From the NCBI GenBank assembly GCA_947173495.1, contig CAMWFQ010000001.1, positions 308,989 to 372,988 of the forward strand: a stretch of DNA of 64,000 nucleotides, given 5' to 3'. Position numbers and translations under genes: made by a program. How positions within the stretch are numbered: position 1 is the first letter of the stretch; each line of letters begins with the position of its first letter. Positions 26,059 to 35,990 of this stretch are shown here, one piece after another. This DNA is from an uncultured Lachnospiraceae bacterium. GTDB taxonomy: Bacteria; Bacillota; Clostridia; Lachnospirales; Lachnospiraceae. The notes under the pieces are model-generated. The model was not told where the DNA came from. It saw nothing but the letters and a program-made list of their open reading frames with translations, and ran no database searches.

Positions 26059-26085
26059 GGGGCAGGTGTTTTCTTCACCTGCCCC
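26059..26085 (-). terminator. Terminator after the SGNH hydrolase gene
   Basis: A perfect 10-bp stem GGGGCAGGTG / CACCTGCCCC with a 7-base loop, 65 bp past the stop of the 26150-26764 gene; a modest T-rich stretch follows on the minus strand. Confidence 0.75.
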
Positions 26086-26149
26086 GACTTTGACATTTCA
26101 AACCTGGATTTTATGCAACTGTACATTTCTCCGGCTTCTGCCCGGATTT

Positions 26150-26764
26150 TTATAAATTCAGTTTTTCTTTCCACGCTCTGGCAATCAGCATATGTCCTGC
26201 CGCCGTAGGATGTACGCCATCCCCGCTCCAGTGACCGGCCGGTGCCTCGCGCAGCCCCCGATCGAAAGTCTCCTGGAGATCCACGAAATCCAGCCCAAAC
26301 TCCCCGGCCAGCTTCCTTGTAATTTCTCTTCGCGCTGTCACCTCTGCGTGAAACAGATCCCACTGCTCGTCCGTCGCCGGTCCATGCAGAAGATAAGCTC
26401 CCATTAAAATAATTCTCGTATCTGGCAGCGTCTCTCTCGTCTCCCTGAGCAGAATCCGGTAGACCTCCTCAAAAAGCTCTTTTTTCACACCGTTGGCAGA
26501 GCCAAGCTCATGCCACACATCGTTCACTCCGATCAGAATCGTGAGTACATCTGGTTTCAGGTTCAGACAGTCCTTTTTCCACCTGGCCAGCAGATCTACC
26601 ACTCTGTTTCCACTGATGCCGCAGTTTAATACTTCACAATCCTTCTGGCCGCAGGTCAGATCCGCCTCCAGCAGACGGGGATAACCCGCGCCTGTCTCAT
26701 GCGGATTTTCCTGATCCGCCCTCCCCGCATCCGTTATGGAATCTCCCTGAAATAAATATCTCAT
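26150..26764 (-). CDS. SGNH/GDSL hydrolase family esterase
   Basis: A 204-residue cytosolic SGNH hydrolase. The four blocks are in order: LFQGDSITDAGR (nucleophilic Ser, residue 9), CGISGNRVVDLL (Gly), LIGVNDVWHE (Asn) and GDGVHPTAAGH (Asp and His). Close relatives include rhamnogalacturonan acetylesterase-like and lysophospholipase L1-like enzymes, so removal of acetyl groups from sugars is plausible. No signal peptide. It is a single-gene unit with its own terminator. Confidence 0.92.
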   Translation of the reverse strand: MRYLFQGDSITDAGRADQENPHETGAGYPRLLEADLTCGQKDCEVLNCGISGNRVVDLLARWKKDCLNLKPDVLTILIGVNDVWHELGSANGVKKELFEEVYRILLRETRETLPDTRIILMGAYLLHGPATDEQWDLFHAEVTARREITRKLAGEFGLDFVDLQETFDRGLREAPAGHWSGDGVHPTAAGHMLIARAWKEKLNL

Positions 26765-26835
26765 TTTTCACACCGTTCCTTTCTTATGTTTTATCTATTT
26801 TATCAACCGGTTTGAACTGCTCCTCACAGAACGTC

Positions 26836-28101
26836 TCACTCAATCACTCCATGATTGAGGAGGAATTCCTTCCAGAGTTCATCATAAGCGCCCAGCAGAT
26901 GCAGCTGGTCAAACGTATATTCCGCATTAAGGTTGCCTTCCTCGTCACAGACCACTTCGTTCACATCAATATAAAAGATCTGCTCGTTGTCGGCCAGGGT
27001 GGCAATGGCGTTGTTTCTTGCATTGATGTTATTATTATTGTATATGGGATCTGAATTATGCTTCTTTCCCGTCACCCGCATGATTCCCTGAATAAAAATC
27101 TTTGCCTCCGGCTCCAGCTCATGGAGAGTGTCGATCACTTCTGTATACTTCTTCATGAAGTCCTCTGTGGTCCCTGTCCCCAGCTCATTGATCCCCACCA
27201 TGATATAAATTTTGCCATAGTCTTTTCTCTCAAGCGCGCTCGTAACCGTTCCCTTACCTTTGAAGCTCTCCTCCAGTACTTTGTAGATGGTAAGCGAGGT
27301 TTCGCTGTAAAAGTCCGCATGATCCGAGAGATCTGTATAATCCCGGAGCCCTACCGTTCTGGAATCTCCGATAAACAGCGCATCATCAAAATAGCTTTCA
27401 TCCACTCTGACAAACCCGTATTCCGCTGCACGCTTTACGCCGGCATCTCCATATATATCCGCAGATATATGATTGATATATTCCTCATGAGTACTCGCGC
27501 GCAGAGGCTCCAGACGTCCCTTCGGAATATCTGACTCTGAAGAGGATACGTTTTCATCATCTTCCGCATCCTCCTGCGTATCAGGCGCCGCCTCATTTTC
27601 TTCAGAAGCAGGACTGTCCTCCTCCGTACTATCTGCTTCTCCCGCCTGTGTCCCTGTACCGGCAGCACCGGATCCTTCCTCTATGCCTTCTCCGCCGTCC
27701 TCTCCCTCTGCAGGCATATCGGAATCTTCTCCATCGCCATCATCTCTGCCAGCTGCTCCTTCTGCGCCTTCCTCGCCGGCAGCCATGCTCTCCTCTGCAC
27801 TGCCTTCGCTGTTTTCCTCTGCCGCGCCGGCTGCCGGAGTCGTTTCTCCACTTTCCTCTTTCGTACTTTCAGCCTCCGCCATGACACTCCGGCTTTCCTC
27901 TGAAAAGATCTGCCAGGGATAAATTCCATCGTTCAAAGCCGTAAACACCACAGAGGCGGCCGGCTCTGTCAGGGGATTATATTCCTGGCCCGCATAGACA
28001 TTATTTTTTCCCCCGAGCCCCAGCAGGGATAACACCACTCCCGTACTGACCAGCAGCAAAAAAAACGGACATTTTCTTATAAATTCTCGTATCTTCTTCA
28101 T
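26836..28101 (-). CDS. Membrane-anchored SGNH-type protein paired with an MBOAT acyltransferase
   Basis: A 421-residue protein with a single N-terminal membrane anchor (CPFFLLLVSTGVVLSLLGLGG), then about 130 residues of acidic low-complexity linker (Glu, Gly, Ala, Ser repeats), then an extracellular SGNH domain from about 235: ALFIGDSRTVGL (Ser), IMVGINELG (Asn), and TFDQLHLLG (Asp and His). It is encoded 19 bp after an MBOAT gene. Such pairs move acyl (often acetyl) groups across the membrane and attach them to an exported polysaccharide or wall polymer, with the SGNH partner doing the outer transfer. The polymer is unknown. The long linker suggests the domain reaches into the wall. Confidence 0.88.
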   Translation of the reverse strand: MKKIREFIRKCPFFLLLVSTGVVLSLLGLGGKNNVYAGQEYNPLTEPAASVVFTALNDGIYPWQIFSEESRSVMAEAESTKEESGETTPAAGAAEENSEGSAEESMAAGEEGAEGAAGRDDGDGEDSDMPAEGEDGGEGIEEGSGAAGTGTQAGEADSTEEDSPASEENEAAPDTQEDAEDDENVSSSESDIPKGRLEPLRASTHEEYINHISADIYGDAGVKRAAEYGFVRVDESYFDDALFIGDSRTVGLRDYTDLSDHADFYSETSLTIYKVLEESFKGKGTVTSALERKDYGKIYIMVGINELGTGTTEDFMKKYTEVIDTLHELEPEAKIFIQGIMRVTGKKHNSDPIYNNNNINARNNAIATLADNEQIFYIDVNEVVCDEEGNLNAEYTFDQLHLLGAYDELWKEFLLNHGVIE

Positions 28102-28120
28102 TCTATGTAAAAGTCACTTT

Positions 28121-29497
28121 CTAAAAATTCAAGTACATAAACGGATTGATGGCACTGCTCGATACATAATAAACAGAAAGCCAGAAAACGCCTGTCAGAA
28201 ACAATATCATCAATGGATTTTTCTTATGTTTCTCATAAAAACGGAATACACATGGAAAGCACAGCAGAATTCCCATTATGAAATAAACGCTGTAGTTCCT
28301 TGTATAGTTTGCAAAATCCTGCCTGTTTACCATGATTCCTTCCCCGCCGATCAACGGGAACAGACGTCCGAAGTAAATCCCCAGCTGCTTCAGATCTGTT
28401 ATGGCAAACACCACCCAAGTGAGGGGGATCAATATCAGCACATATAAATTCCCGGCCCACGGGAATTTATGAAGATATTTTCCGTACACCAGCTTTTCCA
28501 TAATAATCAGCCCGCCCAGAGAAACGCCCCAGATCACGAAATTAAATCCGCTCCCGTGCCAGATCCCTGTGAGAACCCATACTAAGGCAAGATTCAGGGC
28601 CAGCCGTTTGCTGCTACATCTGCTTCCCCCCAGAGGAATATAAATATAGTCCCGGAACCAGCTCCCCAGCGTTATATGCCATCTTCTGTAAAATTCCGAT
28701 ATGCTCTTTGCCGCATAGGGATGATCAAAATTTTCTACAAATTCATAACCCAGCATCACCAGAATCCCGGACGCCATCAGAGAATATCCCCAGAAATCAA
28801 AATACAGCCGCAGGGAATATCCTGCCGCACCCAGCCAGGCCAGAGGCGTTGAAATGCTCTGAAAACCGATCATCTGCAGATCATTCCACAGAATCGCCAG
28901 CCGGTCCGCCAGAAGCACTTTCATTCCAAGTCCCAGTACAAAATACTTCAGCCCGTCCTCCAGCTTTTCAGGGCTGCAGCTTTTTTCCCTGCCAAACGTA
29001 CCTTCATCATACCGCATAATAGGGCCGGATACAACCTGGGGAAACATGGTAAAATACAGAGCCACATTCTTTACCTTCGGTTCCTCGCTGATCTCTCCCC
29101 GCAGAATATCTATCTGAAAGGAAATCATCTTAAACGTATAAAAGCTGATGCCCAGCGGAAGCAGCGCGCTGTCTACAAACGCGGCAAAGCACTTGAAAAA
29201 GACAAGAATCGCCACATCCAGCAGAAGAATCTGCCCGGTATAGCTTTTTCGCTTTTTCTCCACCCATCCATGCCTGAGTGCCTCCGCCTTCAGCTCCCAG
29301 ACCTTTCTTCCATAATAATAATTCAAAGCCGTGGCAAATAAAAGAACCAGAATCAGAACCGGCTCCCCCACGGCATAAAAAACAAGACTCCCCGCAAGGA
29401 AGACCGTTTCTCTGTATTTCGATGGTACCAGATAATATATGATCAAAAAAACCGGCAAAAACCGGAACATAAATTCCAGACTGGAAAAGCTGACCAT
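28121..29497 (-). CDS. MBOAT family O-acyltransferase (AlgI/DltB-like)
   Basis: A 458-residue polytopic membrane acyltransferase. It begins MVSFSSLEFMFRFLPVFLIIYYLVP, as AlgI-type proteins do, and contains LPLGISFYTFKMISFQIDILRG, the EFYRRWHITLGSWFRDYIYIPLGGSR motif, and VWVLTGIWHGSGFNFVIWG with the essential His. The length is close to AlgI. It passes acyl groups, likely acetyl, across the membrane for O-acylation of an exported polymer with the SGNH partner encoded next. The operon is these two genes. Confidence 0.93.
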   Translation of the reverse strand: MVSFSSLEFMFRFLPVFLIIYYLVPSKYRETVFLAGSLVFYAVGEPVLILVLLFATALNYYYGRKVWELKAEALRHGWVEKKRKSYTGQILLLDVAILVFFKCFAAFVDSALLPLGISFYTFKMISFQIDILRGEISEEPKVKNVALYFTMFPQVVSGPIMRYDEGTFGREKSCSPEKLEDGLKYFVLGLGMKVLLADRLAILWNDLQMIGFQSISTPLAWLGAAGYSLRLYFDFWGYSLMASGILVMLGYEFVENFDHPYAAKSISEFYRRWHITLGSWFRDYIYIPLGGSRCSSKRLALNLALVWVLTGIWHGSGFNFVIWGVSLGGLIIMEKLVYGKYLHKFPWAGNLYVLILIPLTWVVFAITDLKQLGIYFGRLFPLIGGEGIMVNRQDFANYTRNYSVYFIMGILLCFPCVFRFYEKHKKNPLMILFLTGVFWLSVYYVSSSAINPFMYLNF

Positions 29498-29607
29498 GTT
29501 ATTCCCCTGCTCTTATCATTGGATTTGTGCCTCTACACTTTTTATCAGCATCTACTATTGTACCATTCCTGTTTTAAATTCACAAGAATCTAGGGAGAGT
29601 TTTTATG

Positions 29608-29719
29608 AATCGAGCAGGGAAGATTTTCTCCCTGTTCACATGCAAGGCTCACGTTGCTAAGCAGCAATTTCACCTGTGCGCCTCTGTGTAATCGAGCAGG
29701 GGATGTTTTCCCCTGCTCG
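29608..29719. repeat. Two REP-like palindromes in the MBOAT-oppA gap
   Basis: Within this 352-bp gene-free stretch, two units start with AATCGAGCAGGG: 29608-29637 (CAGGGA/TCCCTG) and 29690-29719 (CGAGCAGGGG/CCCCTGCTCG). Related units occur at 38848 and 61017. Besides these and the oppA terminator I see nothing else in the gap. Confidence 0.75.
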
Positions 29720-29782
29720 CGCACCAGGCACCGTCACCTTTTGCTGACATTTTTTCCTCCGGTGCCCGTATGCATAGAAAGA

Positions 29783-29801
29783 CCCGGACAAAATGTCCGG
29801 G
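29783..29801 (-). terminator. Terminator of the opp operon
   Basis: Stem CCCGGACA-3-TGTCCGGG followed on the minus strand by TCTTTCT, about 50 bp past the oppA stop. Confidence 0.8.
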
Positions 29802-29849
29802 CCCACTCTGTATCAGAATTTCCATTTATGTCGGATCCAAATCCTGCTC

Positions 29850-31580
29850 TTATTCTGCGATATCTGCGTACATGAAGTACCAGTAACCATAAGCTGAATG
29901 CCAGGAACCTGTGATCTTCTCGCTCTGTAACCAGAAGTCATTGTAGTAAGCTACAGGAATACATCCTGCCTCTTCCATAAGAATATCCTCCGCCTCATGA
30001 AGAGCTGCGGAACGCTCGGCAGCATCAAGGGTCGTTCTGGATACGGTCATGGCTGCATCGTAATCTGCATTGTTGAACTTTCCATCATTGTTTCCGTTGC
30101 TGGAGAAGAGCAGATCCAGCATATTGGAAGGATCGCTGTAGTCGCCGACCCACCCGTTACGGGAAGCATCATAGTCGCCGTTACGACGCATAGGTGTAAA
30201 GCTTGCCCACTCAACGATATCTACGGTAACATCAACGCCGAGCTCACCCCATGCCTGCTGTAAGTACTCAGCTACTACCTTGTGGTAACCCGCATCATTG
30301 GTGGAATATGTGATAGCCGGCAGACCCTCGCCGTCCGGATATCCTGCATCAGCCAGGAGAGTCTTGGCTTCCTCAACGTTTGCCTCATGGTTTGCCGTAT
30401 CAATGTAAGGCTGTCCGCCGTTGGCGTTGTCGATAAACTGGCTTCCGTCAGTATCGATCCATCCGGGTCCCATGAAATTGCTTGCAGGAGAGTACGTACC
30501 CTGCATCAGTGTGTTGGCAACATATTCACGGTCAATTGCAAGGCTCAATGCCTTACGAACCTTTGCATCTGTAAAAGGCTCTCTCTGTGTATTCAGGCTC
30601 AGATAATAGGTACCGATAATAGGATCCACATGGAATTCCGGATTATCACTCAGGGAAGGAATCTCCTCTGTAGGCACATCCTTGATAAACAGAACTTCGC
30701 CTGTCTGATATGCGCTGTAAGATGCATTGGCATCCTCAATCAGGTTAAATTTGATCCCGTCAAGTTTGATGGCATCAGCATTCCAGTAGTTGGGATTCTT
30801 GCTCATCATAATATGAGATCCGGGAACCCACTCGGATACGTAGAAAGGTCCGTTGGAAATATAGGTCTCTGCAGAGGTTGCCCATGCATCGCCGTTTGCC
30901 TCAACAGTAGCCTCCTGTACAGGGCTTAAAGTTGCAAATGCGGCAAGACTTCCGAAGTAAGGGCAGGCTGTGCTCAGGGTAACTACCAGTGTAGAATCAT
31001 CCTCTGCCACTACCTGAAGGGCATCCAGATCGCCTGCGATAGCGGACTCATAGCCTTCCACCATGCTCAGAACAGTCTCTGCGTAGGGAGCAGCTACCAT
31101 AGGATCACATACTCTCTTCCAGCTGTAAACAAAATCATTGGCTGTCAGATCGGAACCGTCAGACCACTTTAATCCATCTCTTAAATGGAAGGTCCATGTA
31201 AGACCATCCTCGCTTGTCTCCCAGGTCTCAGCCTGTCCGGGAGCCAGCTTGCCTTCCTGATCAACGGTCAGAAGGCACTCAAAGGAATGAAGCAGCATAT
31301 TGCCGCCATCCACCGCGCTGTTCAGTGCAGGATCAATTGTTTCAGGATCAGGTCCGATCTGAACAGATAAGATCTTCTCTCCTGTAGATGCAGTGGTATC
31401 GGCTTCTGTGGTTTCCTCAGCGCTGTCGCTCTCGGTCTCCTCCTCTGCCGGAGCTGCATCTCCTTCTTCTGTCTGTGCAGCATCCGTACTGCTGTCTGCG
31501 CCATTGCCGCTTCCGCCGCAGGCTGTCAGTCCAGCAACCATGGTAGCTGCCAGTAAGAGTGCAATTACTCTCTTTTTCAT
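29850..31580 (-). CDS. oppA: Oligopeptide ABC transporter substrate-binding lipoprotein
   Basis: A 576-residue family 5 solute-binding protein. Lipobox LTAC at residue about 21, an acidic linker to about 68, then ILSVQIGPDPETIDPALNSAVDGGNMLLHSFECLLTVD, the diagnostic start of OppA/DppA proteins, and DGLKWSDGSDLTANDFVYSWKRV. It captures peptides outside the cell and delivers them to OppBC. It is the last gene of the run oppB-C-D-F-A, 174 bp behind oppF; that gap contains a small hairpin GGACAG/CTGTCC near 31616-31632, which could raise the stability of the oppA part of the message. Confidence 0.95.
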   Translation of the reverse strand: MKKRVIALLLAATMVAGLTACGGSGNGADSSTDAAQTEEGDAAPAEEETESDSAEETTEADTTASTGEKILSVQIGPDPETIDPALNSAVDGGNMLLHSFECLLTVDQEGKLAPGQAETWETSEDGLTWTFHLRDGLKWSDGSDLTANDFVYSWKRVCDPMVAAPYAETVLSMVEGYESAIAGDLDALQVVAEDDSTLVVTLSTACPYFGSLAAFATLSPVQEATVEANGDAWATSAETYISNGPFYVSEWVPGSHIMMSKNPNYWNADAIKLDGIKFNLIEDANASYSAYQTGEVLFIKDVPTEEIPSLSDNPEFHVDPIIGTYYLSLNTQREPFTDAKVRKALSLAIDREYVANTLMQGTYSPASNFMGPGWIDTDGSQFIDNANGGQPYIDTANHEANVEEAKTLLADAGYPDGEGLPAITYSTNDAGYHKVVAEYLQQAWGELGVDVTVDIVEWASFTPMRRNGDYDASRNGWVGDYSDPSNMLDLLFSSNGNNDGKFNNADYDAAMTVSRTTLDAAERSAALHEAEDILMEEAGCIPVAYYNDFWLQSEKITGSWHSAYGYWYFMYADIAE

Positions 31581-31754
31581 ACTTTTTCCTCCTCTTTTAC
31601 TAAGGTGTATATTTTGGACAGAAACGCTGTCCTGTTGCCGCGGCCTCCCCTGTCAGGTTCCGCCGCATCTATAAACACTACAGATGCCTGAAACAGACGG
31701 GCAGATCACGAAATGTGCCCTGCGTTCTATAGCATCTATATTTGTTTATCACAT

Positions 31755-32744
31755 TTAATTCAAATTGTCAATATGATGGCAGGCGGCAAAATGTCCCTTT
31801 TCCACTTCGCGCCACACTGGTACCTGGGCTGCGCACTCCTCGGTCGCATACGGACATCTGGTGCGGAACCTGCATCCTGAAGGAGGATTTAAGGGACTCG
31901 GCACATCGCCCTCCAGTACGATACGGCTGCTTTCCTTTGCGGCTTTGGGATCCGCCACCGGAATCGCAGAGATCAGACTCTTGGTATAGGGATGAAGCGG
32001 GCGGCTGATCAGCTCGTAGCTGTCCGCAAGCTCCACCATTCTTCCCAGATACATCACGCCGATCCTGTTGGAAATATGCTTCACCGCGGATAAATCATGG
32101 GCAATGAACAGATAGGTCAGTCCCATATCCGCCTGCAGGTCCTCAAACATATTGATCACCTGGGCCTGAATGGAAACATCCAGCGCAGAGATTGGCTCGT
32201 CACAGACAATAAATTCCGGTCTCACCGCAAGGGCTCTCGCTATTCCCACTCTCTGACGCTGTCCGCCGGAGAACTCATGAGGAAAACGGTTCGCATGCTC
32301 GGAATTCAACCCCACTCTCTGCAGCATTTCTATGATAATGTCATATCGTTCCTGTTTATTCGCCGCCATTTTGTGGACATCAATGGCCTCCCCTACAATG
32401 TCCCCTACCGTCATCCTGGGATCCAGGCTTGCGTATGGATCCTGGAACACAATCTGCATCTTCTTGCGATAGGGAAGCATATCCGCGTAAGCTTTCTTTT
32501 CCACATCGAAGATCACATCCCCGTCATAGACGAATCTGCCTCCTGTAGGCTCATAAAGGCGCAGCATCGTCCGGCCCGTGGTGGTCTTTCCACAGCCTGA
32601 CTCTCCCACCAATCCCAGGGTTTCTCCCTTGTCAATGGTAAAGGATACATCGTCCACTGCCTGGATATATTTCTTCTTTTTGCCGAAACCGCCGGCAGGA
32701 AAATACTGTTGTAAATGTTCGACCTGAACTAGCTTCTCACTCAT
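31755..32744 (-). CDS. oppF: Oligopeptide ABC transporter ATP-binding protein OppF
   Basis: A 329-residue ATPase. Walker A is [15 protein letters not shown], the Q-loop [15 protein letters not shown], the ABC signature [15 protein letters not shown] and Walker [16 protein letters not shown]. The C-terminal oligopeptide domain has [15 protein letters not shown], the cysteine-rich segment of the OppD/OppF family that can hold an iron-sulfur cluster. Its start overlaps the oppD stop by 8 bases, so translation is coupled. OppD and OppF form the heterodimeric motor. Confidence 0.95.
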   Translation of the reverse strand: MSEKLVQVEHLQQYFPAGGFGKKKKYIQAVDDVSFTIDKGETLGLVGESGCGKTTTGRTMLRLYEPTGGRFVYDGDVIFDVEKKAYADMLPYRKKMQIVFQDPYASLDPRMTVGDIVGEAIDVHKMAANKQERYDIIIEMLQRVGLNSEHANRFPHEFSGGQRQRVGIARALAVRPEFIVCDEPISALDVSIQAQVINMFEDLQADMGLTYLFIAHDLSAVKHISNRIGVMYLGRMVELADSYELISRPLHPYTKSLISAIPVADPKAAKESSRIVLEGDVPSPLNPPSGCRFRTRCPYATEECAAQVPVWREVEKGHFAACHHIDNLN

Positions 32745-33738
32745 TTGCGGCTCCTTTCTCCATCTCCTCCTTCTGGTTCAGCCAGCACTGGGTATAATGA
32801 ACCTCTCCAAAGCTGGTGACCGGCGGCATCTCCCGCAGGCAGATCTTCATACATGCCTCACAGCGGGGAGCAAAGGGGCATCCCTTCGGAGGATTGAGCA
32901 TATCCACAGGCGTTCCCTCAATGGGAACCAGTCTTTCATGCTCTCTGGTATCGATTCTGGGAATGGAGCGGATCAGCCCTTTGGTATACTGATGTCTGGG
33001 ATTATAAAAAATATCCTCCGCCGTACCGTATTCCACTACCTTCCCTGCATACATTACCGCAATTCTCTCGCACATGCTGGCGACTACCCCCAGATCATGG
33101 GTGATCATAATGATAGCCATACCCAGCCTTTCCTTCAGGCTCATCATCAGCTCCAGAATCTGCGCCTGAATGGTCACATCCAGAGCCGTAGTAGGTTCGT
33201 CTGCTATCAAAAGCTTGGGCTCACAGGCCAGTGCAATGGCAATCATGACACGCTGCCTCATACCGCCGGAGAGCTCATGGGGATACTGTTTCAGCCGTTT
33301 ATCTGGCTCGTTGATACCCACCAGCTCCAACAGCTCCCTGGCTCTCTCTCTGGCCTGGGCTCTGTTTTTGTCCGTGTGGAACAGCACGGCCTCCATGATC
33401 TGATTTCCAATGGTATAAACGGGATTTAAGCTGGTCATGGGATCCTGGAAGATAATGGAGATCTCATTTCCGCGTATCTTTCTCATTTCCTTTTCCGACA
33501 TCTGGTCGATCTGATGCCCGTTAAAGATAAGACTTCCGCCCAGCAGCTTGCCGGGGTGAGCCGTCAGCCCCATCAGACTATAGGCTGTGACCGATTTGCC
33601 TGAACCGCTCTCACCCACGATTCCCAGCACTTCCCCTTCTTTCAGCTGGATAGATACATCGTTTAACGCTTTCACCTCTCCTGCCGGAGTAAAAAAGGAA
33701 AGCCGTTCATTTTTTATATCAACAAGATATTCTGACAT
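32737..33738 (-). CDS. oppD: Oligopeptide ABC transporter ATP-binding protein OppD
   Basis: A 333-residue ATPase partner of OppF. Walker A is GIVGESGSGKSVTAY, the Q-loop SIIFQDPMTSLNPVYT, the signature LSGGMRQRVMIAIAL and Walker B LLIADEPTTALDVTI. The C-terminal cysteine segment is CPFAPRCEACMKIC. The gene lies 10 bp after oppC. Confidence 0.95.
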   Translation of the reverse strand: MSEYLVDIKNERLSFFTPAGEVKALNDVSIQLKEGEVLGIVGESGSGKSVTAYSLMGLTAHPGKLLGGSLIFNGHQIDQMSEKEMRKIRGNEISIIFQDPMTSLNPVYTIGNQIMEAVLFHTDKNRAQARERARELLELVGINEPDKRLKQYPHELSGGMRQRVMIAIALACEPKLLIADEPTTALDVTIQAQILELMMSLKERLGMAIIMITHDLGVVASMCERIAVMYAGKVVEYGTAEDIFYNPRHQYTKGLIRSIPRIDTREHERLVPIEGTPVDMLNPPKGCPFAPRCEACMKICLREMPPVTSFGEVHYTQCWLNQKEEMEKGAANE

Positions 33739-33748
33739 AGTTTCCTCC

Positions 33749-34795
33749 TCAGTTCTTCAGCTTGGGATCAAAGGCATCCCTGAGTCCGTCGCCCAGCAGG
33801 TTAAAGCTTAAAATGATCAGACTGATCAGAAGCGCCGGAATAAACAGCAGATACGGGTATGTATTCATACCGTTGATGGCATCGCTCGCAAGACTTCCCA
33901 GAGAGGGAAGGGGAACTGCCACTCCCATGCCCAGGAAGCTTAAAAAGCTCTCTGTAAAAATAGAAGAAGGGATCTGAAGAGTGGTGGTAACGATCAGCGT
34001 ACCAATACAGTTGGTGAGGAGATGCTTTTTGATGATCTTGCCGTTTCCCACTCCCAGCGCTCTGGCAGCGGTGACATACTCACTTTCCTTCAGCATCAGC
34101 ACCTGACTTCTGACCATCCTGGCCATGCCTACCCAGTAGAGCAGGGCAAATACAATGAAAATACTGATCAGATTTTTTCCCACCACGCCTACCCAGGCAA
34201 ATCCGGGCGCGTTCTTTAAATTTTCCAGCGGTGCATTCAGCGCAAAGGACAGAAGTACGATCAGGAGAATATCCGGCACTGTATAGATAATATCTACAAT
34301 CCGCATCATAATCAGATCCACCCGGCCCCCGAAGAAAGCAGCAATGGAACCATATGCGGAACCAATGATCAGAATGATTCCTGTTGCAATCAGGCCTACT
34401 ACAAGGGAAATACGGCTTCCCATCATCACTCGGATCGCATAATCCCGCCCCATCTTATCGGTTCCGAAAATATGAGGGAACACCTTCTCTCCGGCCTCGA
34501 TCCTGGCCTGCTCCTCCTCCGAATACTCCATGGGCGCCAGATTATTTGCCCCCTTCATCTGCTCCTTATAGCTATATGGATAAAAGGCCGGAACCACAAA
34601 GGAGAAGAGCATAACCACGATAATAACCACAATACTGACCATCGCCACTTTATTCCGTACAAGGCGCCGCATGCCGTCCTTCCAGAAGCTGATGCTCTCC
34701 CGCATGACCACCTGACTCTGTTTTTCCTCCTCTGTTGCGGGAAGAAAATCTTCAGGATTAAGTTTTAACTGAAAGCTGATTGGATTCTGTTTCAT
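33749..34795 (-). CDS. oppC: Oligopeptide ABC transporter permease OppC
   Basis: A 348-residue permease with the OppC-type extended N-terminal cytoplasmic part followed by a first helix near MVSIVVIIVVMLFSFVVPAFYP, a long external loop with HIFGTDKMGRDYAIRVMMGSRISL (the OppC hallmark), and four to five more helices. The EAA region reads YVTAARALGVGNGKIIKKHLLTNCIG. It ends GDGLRDAFDPKLKN, typical of DppC/OppC. Confidence 0.95.
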   Translation of the reverse strand: MKQNPISFQLKLNPEDFLPATEEEKQSQVVMRESISFWKDGMRRLVRNKVAMVSIVVIIVVMLFSFVVPAFYPYSYKEQMKGANNLAPMEYSEEEQARIEAGEKVFPHIFGTDKMGRDYAIRVMMGSRISLVVGLIATGIILIIGSAYGSIAAFFGGRVDLIMMRIVDIIYTVPDILLIVLLSFALNAPLENLKNAPGFAWVGVVGKNLISIFIVFALLYWVGMARMVRSQVLMLKESEYVTAARALGVGNGKIIKKHLLTNCIGTLIVTTTLQIPSSIFTESFLSFLGMGVAVPLPSLGSLASDAINGMNTYPYLLFIPALLISLIILSFNLLGDGLRDAFDPKLKN

Positions 34796-34809
34796 ATGCC
34801 TTAAACTCC

Positions 34810-35727
34810 TTACTTTAATTTGATTCTGGGATCCACAATCTTGTATACAATATCCACGATCACATTCATTACAATAATGAGTGTGGCAAGAAAAATAGTG
34901 GTTCCCATGATCAGCGTATAGTCACGTCCCGAGATGGCTGTGATAAACTCGCCGCCAAGCCCCGGGATAGTAAAAATCTTTTCCACAACAAAGCTGCCTG
35001 TCACCGTGTAGGCAAGCATAGGGCCCACATAAGTAACCACAGGCAGAATCGCATTCCTTAAAGCATGCTTAAACAGGATCAGAATTCCGGAAACGCCCTT
35101 GGCCTTTGCGGTACGCATATAATCCTGCCCCAGGACATCCAGCATGGAAGAGCGCATCAGTCTCATAATGTACGCCGTAGGGTAAAAGGACAGAGCCAGC
35201 ACCGGCATCACGTAGTTTTTCCAGGAGCTGAGTCCGATGGTGGGAAGGAGTCTTAATTTCACTCCAAGGAAATACAGCAGCAGTGTGCAGATTACAAAGC
35301 TGGGAACGGCAATCCCGCAGGTGGCGACCACACTGATCAGACTGTCCAGAAATTTTCCTCTTTTGAGCGCCGCAATACTTCCCAGTGGAATTCCTATGAG
35401 CAGAGCCACCAGAACGGAAAGCCCGCCCACCCTTGCGGATACCGGAAATTTCATTTTGATAATATCCATTACAGTACGTCCGCGCTGCTTCAGGCTGTCG
35501 CCAAAATCCCCGTGCAGCGCATCCCACATATAGGTAATATACTGCTGTGGGAGCGGCTTATCCAACCCGTACTTGGCCTCCAAAGCAGCCGTTGCCTGGG
35601 GGCTTATGGCCTTTTCCGAAAGGAAAGGTCCGCCGGGAACCATATTCATCAGGAAAAAGGTAATAGTTGCAACTGCCCAGATGGTAACAATTGCAAGACC
35701 GATTCTCTTTGCAATATACTTCAGCAT
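34810..35727 (-). CDS. oppB: Oligopeptide ABC transporter permease OppB
   Basis: A 305-residue permease starting MLKYIAKRIGLAIVTIWAVATITFFLMNMVPGGP, the classic OppB N-terminus. The EAA loop is YMRTAKAKGVSGILILFKHALRNAILPVVTYVG and the C-terminus VDIVYKIVDPRIKLK is typical. The start at 35727 follows GAGGAT; the 26 extra residues of the track ORF are not OppB-like. It is the first gene of the operon, with a good sigma-A promoter about 235 bp upstream. Confidence 0.95.
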   Translation of the reverse strand: MLKYIAKRIGLAIVTIWAVATITFFLMNMVPGGPFLSEKAISPQATAALEAKYGLDKPLPQQYITYMWDALHGDFGDSLKQRGRTVMDIIKMKFPVSARVGGLSVLVALLIGIPLGSIAALKRGKFLDSLISVVATCGIAVPSFVICTLLLYFLGVKLRLLPTIGLSSWKNYVMPVLALSFYPTAYIMRLMRSSMLDVLGQDYMRTAKAKGVSGILILFKHALRNAILPVVTYVGPMLAYTVTGSFVVEKIFTIPGLGGEFITAISGRDYTLIMGTTIFLATLIIVMNVIVDIVYKIVDPRIKLK

Positions 35728-35960
35728 AGTTATCCTCGTTTCTGCGCCGCTTCTTTTCCGGCATACGCATACGCCTTTTGCATACTTGTCTTCTTGTATA
35801 CACATATGACAGGCCTGAGGCGCAGCGCTGCCGCAGACCTCCGGTGAACGATCCGGTTCCTCTTTTACTTTTCCCTGCTACAGTGCAAAAGTTTCCAGGT
35901 TTTAAAAAAGAACCACAGTGTTTACCATGTCAAACCCCATCGTTCGCCCACAATGCAAGT

Positions 35961-35990
35961 ATTTTATCTTAAAAATGCTTTGCTTGTCAA
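35961..35990 (-). promoter_or_regulatory. Likely opp operon promoter
   Basis: Minus strand TTGACA (35990-35985), 18-bp spacer, TAAAAT (35966-35961). It lies in a 387-bp gene-free spacer between oppB and the divergent spoVAC. The implied leader of over 200 bases has room for regulation (CodY is a common opp regulator), but I do not see a clear site. Confidence 0.55.

Noticed and set aside
27648-27922. Pro/Ser-rich plus-strand ORFs
   Set aside because: Antisense to the acidic low-complexity linker of the SGNH protein.
29608-29719. Repeats in the MBOAT-oppA gap as a CRISPR array
   Set aside because: Only two units, palindromic, with unequal flanks and no cas genes; they match a dispersed REP-like family instead.
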